From: Rhodocyclaceae bacterium UBA2271
Lineage (GTDB): Bacteria > Pseudomonadota > Gammaproteobacteria > Burkholderiales > Rhodocyclaceae
Assembly (NCBI GenBank): GCA_002347405.1
Contig: DDXB01000015.1
Location: 16,473 to 80,472, forward strand
DNA length: 64,000 nucleotides
Direction of reading: 5' to 3'
Below, one piece after another: positions 60,776-64,000 of the stretch. Under the pieces are notes generated by a model that made no database searches, was not told where the DNA came from, and saw nothing but the letters and a program-made list of their open reading frames with translations. Position 1 is the stretch's first letter; each line of letters begins with the position of its first letter. A program made the translations under genes and the position numbers.

Positions 60776-61932
60776 TCGCCCGGATTTGGGCTCGCCTGGG
60801 CATGCGCGGCCGCTTGCTGTTTGCGGCCATCCTGCCGGCCTTGTTGATGGTGACGGTGCTTGAAATCGTCTTTCTCAAGCAGTATAAGAACAATAACGAG
60901 CGCGCCTTTATTGAACGCGGCAAGGCGATCGTGCAACAGATGAGCACGGCAGCCGAGTACGCGCTGTTCAGCGGCAGTGTCGATACCATCGAGCGCCTGG
61001 CGGCCAGTGTGCGTGAGAGTAATGCAGACATTGTCGCGGTCAGCGTGCTGGATGCCGCCGGCAAGCGTGTTGCCGTTGCCGGCACACAGACGCACGAGTC
61101 GCTGGCGCTGGCCGACACCTTGCAGATTGGCGGCGATGGCGATCTTGTGTTGATCCAGGGGGCGATTCGCCAACAAGCCGTGCCGCTGGATGCCGAGCTA
61201 TGGGCGCTCGAAAGTGCTGCCGTGCTCAAAGCGCAGCCCATTTCCGGCTACGTGCTGGTCGAGTTATCGCGGGTACGCTTGAAGGAACGCTATCGCGAGA
61301 TGTTGCACATCACGCTGTCGGTGCTGCTTGCCGGTTTTTTGCTGGCCAGCTGGATTTCGGCACGCATTGCCGACGATGTGCTGGCCAGGCTGGAAGCTGC
61401 CCGACTGGACCTGGCCAGGCAGAAGGAAATCGCCGAAACGTTGGCGCGCACCGATGCACTGACCGGCCTGGTCAATCGTCGCGCCTTCGATGCCGCACTC
61501 GAGCAGGAAATTCGCCGCGCGCAGCGCTACGACGAGCCACTGTCGCTGTTGATGACGGATATCGACTACTTCAAGTCGGTCAACGACAGGTTTGGCCACC
61601 ACGTGGGCGATCAGGTGCTGATCGATTTTGCCCGCACGCTCACCGCGGCGGTTCGCGACGTGGATACGGTGGGGCGCTGGGGCGGTGAAGAGTTCGTCAT
61701 TCTCATGCCGGGCACTGCGCTTGAGGAAGCCGCCATTGTCGCCGAACGCATGCGCCTGGCGGTGGCCGGCGCACCGACGCGTACGCAAGGCGGCACCTGT
61801 GGCTATACCGCCAGCTTTGGCGTGACGGCTTATGGTGAGGCCAATTCAACTGCTGACACATTGATGGCGAGTGCGGACGCCGCCCTCTATCGCGCCAAGA
61901 ACGGCGGCCGCAACCGGATCGAAAAAGGATAA
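60772..61932 (+). CDS. Membrane sensor diguanylate cyclase
   Basis: A 386-residue protein. Transmembrane segments at about residues 13-35 and 180-200 flank a periplasmic sensor of about 145 residues resembling CHASE8. A HAMP-like linker and a GGDEF domain follow (TDALTGLVNRRAFDAALEQE, RWGGEEFVILMPG at about residue 303). GGEEF is an active variant, and RDVD upstream looks like an RxxD inhibitory site. It should make c-di-GMP. It overlaps the binding-protein gene and is 3 bases from the TonB receptor. Confidence 0.92.
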   Translation: MIARIWARLGMRGRLLFAAILPALLMVTVLEIVFLKQYKNNNERAFIERGKAIVQQMSTAAEYALFSGSVDTIERLAASVRESNADIVAVSVLDAAGKRVAVAGTQTHESLALADTLQIGGDGDLVLIQGAIRQQAVPLDAELWALESAAVLKAQPISGYVLVELSRVRLKERYREMLHITLSVLLAGFLLASWISARIADDVLARLEAARLDLARQKEIAETLARTDALTGLVNRRAFDAALEQEIRRAQRYDEPLSLLMTDIDYFKSVNDRFGHHVGDQVLIDFARTLTAAVRDVDTVGRWGGEEFVILMPGTALEEAAIVAERMRLAVAGAPTRTQGGTCGYTASFGVTAYGEANSTADTLMASADAALYRAKNGGRNRIEKG

Positions 61933-61935
61933 GCC

Positions 61936-63921
61936 ATGAAGTTGAGGAAAGCCTCCCTGCTGCTCGGTCTCGGTCTGCTGCCTGCCGTCTTGACGTGTGC
62001 CCACGCTCAATCAGCTGCGGCCGCCATCGAGAACATGATGTATGCCAGCCTCGATGAACTGATGTCCATGCCGGTGAGCATCGCGACCCAGTCGTTACAG
62101 GCAGTCTCCAAGGCGCCTGCCGTCGTCTCGGTGATCACCGCGGAAGACATCAAGGCGACGGGCGCCACCAACTTCGTCGAGGTCCTGCAGAGTGTGCCGG
62201 GCATTTATCTGCGCATCAACCAGTTTGGCTTCCGGCCCTTGGTGACAATCCGGGGTGCCGCCTCGAAAAATGCGCTGATCATGGTCAATGGCGCCCCGCA
62301 GCGCGATCTGGTGTGGTCGACGGGCATTTTCTGGCGCGGCTTGCCCGTCAACATGATCGAACGCATCGAGGTCATTCGCGGCCCGGCGTCGGCGCTCTAC
62401 GGCTCGGATGCTTCGTCCGGGGTCATCAACGTCATCACGAAAACCGCCGGCAAGATGCGTCAGTCCGAAGCCGGCGCGCGCATCGGCAGCTTCGATACGC
62501 AATCAGTCTGGCTCAATCACGGCAGCGAGTGGAACGGACTCGATATCGGTCTGTCTCTGGATGCCTCGACGACGGCTGGGCATCGTCCCCATATCGTCAC
62601 CACTCGAAATGGCGGGCAAGCCGATCACGCGAATCTGGGCTACGACAATATCGATGCGCGTCTCTCGGTCGGCCAGGGTCATTGGCGCGTGCTGGCCGAC
62701 CACATGCAGAAAAGCAACGTCGGCATCGGTGTGACGGGCGGCAGCTTTCTTGATCCAAAGACGCAAGCCAGCGACCGATTGACCAGCGTGGCCTGGCTCT
62801 ATAACAACGATCGTTTTGCCAGGGATTGGGGCCTCGATGCCGAGCTGCGCTACCGCGACATGGAATATTCGTCCGGCAATGGTTTCTGGGAGCAGACGAC
62901 CTCCGATGTCAATCAGCTACGCTCTGCCGAACGGCGTTTCAATGCCGAGTTGAGCGGCCTTTATTCCGGTTTCAAGGATCACGAACTACGCATCGGCGGC
63001 GGCTATGTCTGGCAGGATATTTACTTTGCCGAGAACGTGACATCACTTCCCCCCCCCGTTCCCCCCCCGTCATTTACCAACATCCCGCTGCGCAGTCGCA
63101 GCAACAGCTATCTGTTTGTTCAGGATATCTGGAAGTTCGCCGAGCATTGGGAACTGACCGCCGGCGCCCGCCATGACCACTTTTTCGGCGCGACCGGTGC
63201 GCTCAATCCGCGCACAGCGCTGGTGTGGCAAACCACGGACAGACTGACGAGCAAGCTGATCTACGGCCGCGCCTTCCGCATGCCGTCCTTCCTTGAGTTG
63301 TATGTGAGAACCACCGCCACCATCCCGAACCCGAATCTGGCGCCCGAAAAGTCGAGGACTTGGGAGATGGCATTCAACTACCGTTTGACACGCGACCTGA
63401 ATCTTGGCGCCAACGTGTTCCATTACTATCAGGCCAATCCGATCGTCGACGTCTCCGGGGTTGGCTACAGGAACGTGGACCCGCACACCATTCGCGGCCT
63501 GGAGCTCGAAGCTCTCTGGCAGGCCACCCAGACGCTGCGGATTGCCGGCAATGCCAGCTTCCGCAAGGCCGACCAGGATCAGTACGTTCGGCTGCGCGTT
63601 GCCGACCATTTCAGCGTGCCGAACCGCGATGCCTACCTGCGTGCGGATTGGGCCTTCCTACCGAAGTGGAACTGGAACCTCCAGGCCAACTATACCGGCC
63701 GGCGCTCTCATCTGGTGTCGGATACGCGCGGCCCCTTGCGTTCCCAGACCGTCGCCGATACCACGATCCGTTACTACCATGGCAGTGAGTGGGAATTTGC
63801 CGCGTCGATCCGCAACTTGTTCGACGAGGACGCGCGCGAATACTCCGGACCGACGACAATTCCAGGCTACCTGCCGATGCCGCGCCGTAATCTATATGTC
63901 GAGGCGCGCTACAAGTTCTGA
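61936..63921 (+). CDS. TonB-dependent outer membrane receptor
   Basis: A 661-residue receptor with a signal peptide (KASLLLGLGLLPAVLTCAHA), a plug domain (SVITAEDIKATGATNFVEVL, RPLVTIRGAASKNALIMVNG, VEVIRGPASALYGSDASSGV) and a beta barrel ending in the canonical RNLYVEARYKF with terminal Phe. The ligand is not evident. Residues about 371-379 are a Pro-rich loop encoded by two poly-C tracts. It is the last gene of an operon with a binding protein and diguanylate cyclase, linking uptake to c-di-GMP. Confidence 0.93.
   Translation: MKLRKASLLLGLGLLPAVLTCAHAQSAAAAIENMMYASLDELMSMPVSIATQSLQAVSKAPAVVSVITAEDIKATGATNFVEVLQSVPGIYLRINQFGFRPLVTIRGAASKNALIMVNGAPQRDLVWSTGIFWRGLPVNMIERIEVIRGPASALYGSDASSGVINVITKTAGKMRQSEAGARIGSFDTQSVWLNHGSEWNGLDIGLSLDASTTAGHRPHIVTTRNGGQADHANLGYDNIDARLSVGQGHWRVLADHMQKSNVGIGVTGGSFLDPKTQASDRLTSVAWLYNNDRFARDWGLDAELRYRDMEYSSGNGFWEQTTSDVNQLRSAERRFNAELSGLYSGFKDHELRIGGGYVWQDIYFAENVTSLPPPVPPPSFTNIPLRSRSNSYLFVQDIWKFAEHWELTAGARHDHFFGATGALNPRTALVWQTTDRLTSKLIYGRAFRMPSFLELYVRTTATIPNPNLAPEKSRTWEMAFNYRLTRDLNLGANVFHYYQANPIVDVSGVGYRNVDPHTIRGLELEALWQATQTLRIAGNASFRKADQDQYVRLRVADHFSVPNRDAYLRADWAFLPKWNWNLQANYTGRRSHLVSDTRGPLRSQTVADTTIRYYHGSEWEFAASIRNLFDEDAREYSGPTTIPGYLPMPRRNLYVEARYKF
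63049..63068 (+). repeat. Adjacent C9 and C8 homopolymer tracts in TonB receptor
   Basis: C9 at 63049-63057 and C8 at 63061-63068, separated by GTT. Both are in the coding frame and encode PPP-V-PPP. Slippage of one base would shift the frame and end the protein early. The current count keeps the gene open. Confidence 0.85.
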
Positions 63922-63922
63922 T

Positions 63923-63968
63923 CGCCGTACCCGCTACGGGGTATTTCATCCCGCCAGCGCCGACTTTT
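63923..63968 (-). repeat. Dispersed repeat, copy D (shorter, inverted) after TonB receptor
   Basis: Starts two bases after the receptor stop. Read on the minus strand it runs AAAAGTCGGCGCTGGCGGGA, then TGAAATACCCCGTAGCGGG and TACGGCG, the same ends as copies A and B but lacking the middle. It is opposite in orientation to the other copies. Confidence 0.8.
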
Positions 63969-64000
63969 ATATCAAGGCGGTTTCAAGTCCGAAGTGCAAC

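Overview
The window looks like one chromosomal locus of a GC-rich betaproteobacterium, probably Rhodocyclales-like. The hemA-prfA-prmC-grxD gene order, an AlgZ/AlgR-type pair beside argH, and many c-di-GMP/TonB-type proteins point that way. This assignment is inference from gene content; there is no rRNA gene to confirm it.

Positions 1 to about 30.3 kb are a nearly complete siphovirus-type prophage. It starts inside a P4/D5-type primase-helicase, followed by a RuvC-like resolvase and a DUF6362-type late gene. Two tandem ParB-domain DNA methyltransferases come next. A minus-strand block of five small genes (6.1-8.1 kb) follows, four of them behind almost identical promoter-like repeats. From 8.3 to 30.3 kb runs a tightly overlapping lambda-like late operon: terminase, gpW, portal, S49 protease with nested scaffold, decoration protein, capsid, tail tube, G/GT chaperone, 901-aa tape measure, tail tip, a small glycosyltransferase, a DUF2793 tail protein, holin-like proteins and a GH24 endolysin. 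No sheath or baseplate wedge genes are seen, so the tail is long and non-contractile.

Positions 30.3 to 37.8 kb are visibly AT-richer and look like horizontally acquired cargo. They encode an EVE/PUA-like protein (plus strand) and a convergent minus-strand operon: ribbon-helix-helix regulator, two amino-methyltransferases, an unrecognised 398-aa protein, a McrB-like AAA motor and a McrC-like PD-(D/E)XK nuclease. The layout (two methyltransferases plus three restriction-type subunits) resembles BsuMI/LlaJI-type systems, but with SPPY-type amino-methyltransferases. It is the best candidate here for a little-described defence system. A perfect 10-bp inverted repeat overlaps the promoter of the regulator gene.

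Positions 38.0 to 46.4 kb hold the element's right-hand accessory genes. These are two ParB/RepB-like proteins translationally coupled to a serine recombinase, a zinc-finger protein, an AbiE type IV toxin-antitoxin pair, and a plus-strand operon with an XRE-ImmA/IrrE metalloprotease flanked by unknown proteins. No attachment site could be identified; the left end lies outside the window.

From about 46.4 kb the DNA is ordinary chromosome: a possible small RNA with a strong terminator, hemA, prfA, prmC, grxD, a minus-strand operon argH / Ser-Thr kinase-cNMP / fructosamine kinase, the divergent AlgZ-AlgR two-component pair, a single-chain pyruvate carboxylase, and an operon of periplasmic binding protein, membrane diguanylate cyclase and TonB receptor. 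A dispersed GC-rich repeat family sits directly after three stop codons here. One nearly identical copy lies in frame inside prmC. The TonB receptor contains two adjacent long poly-C tracts.
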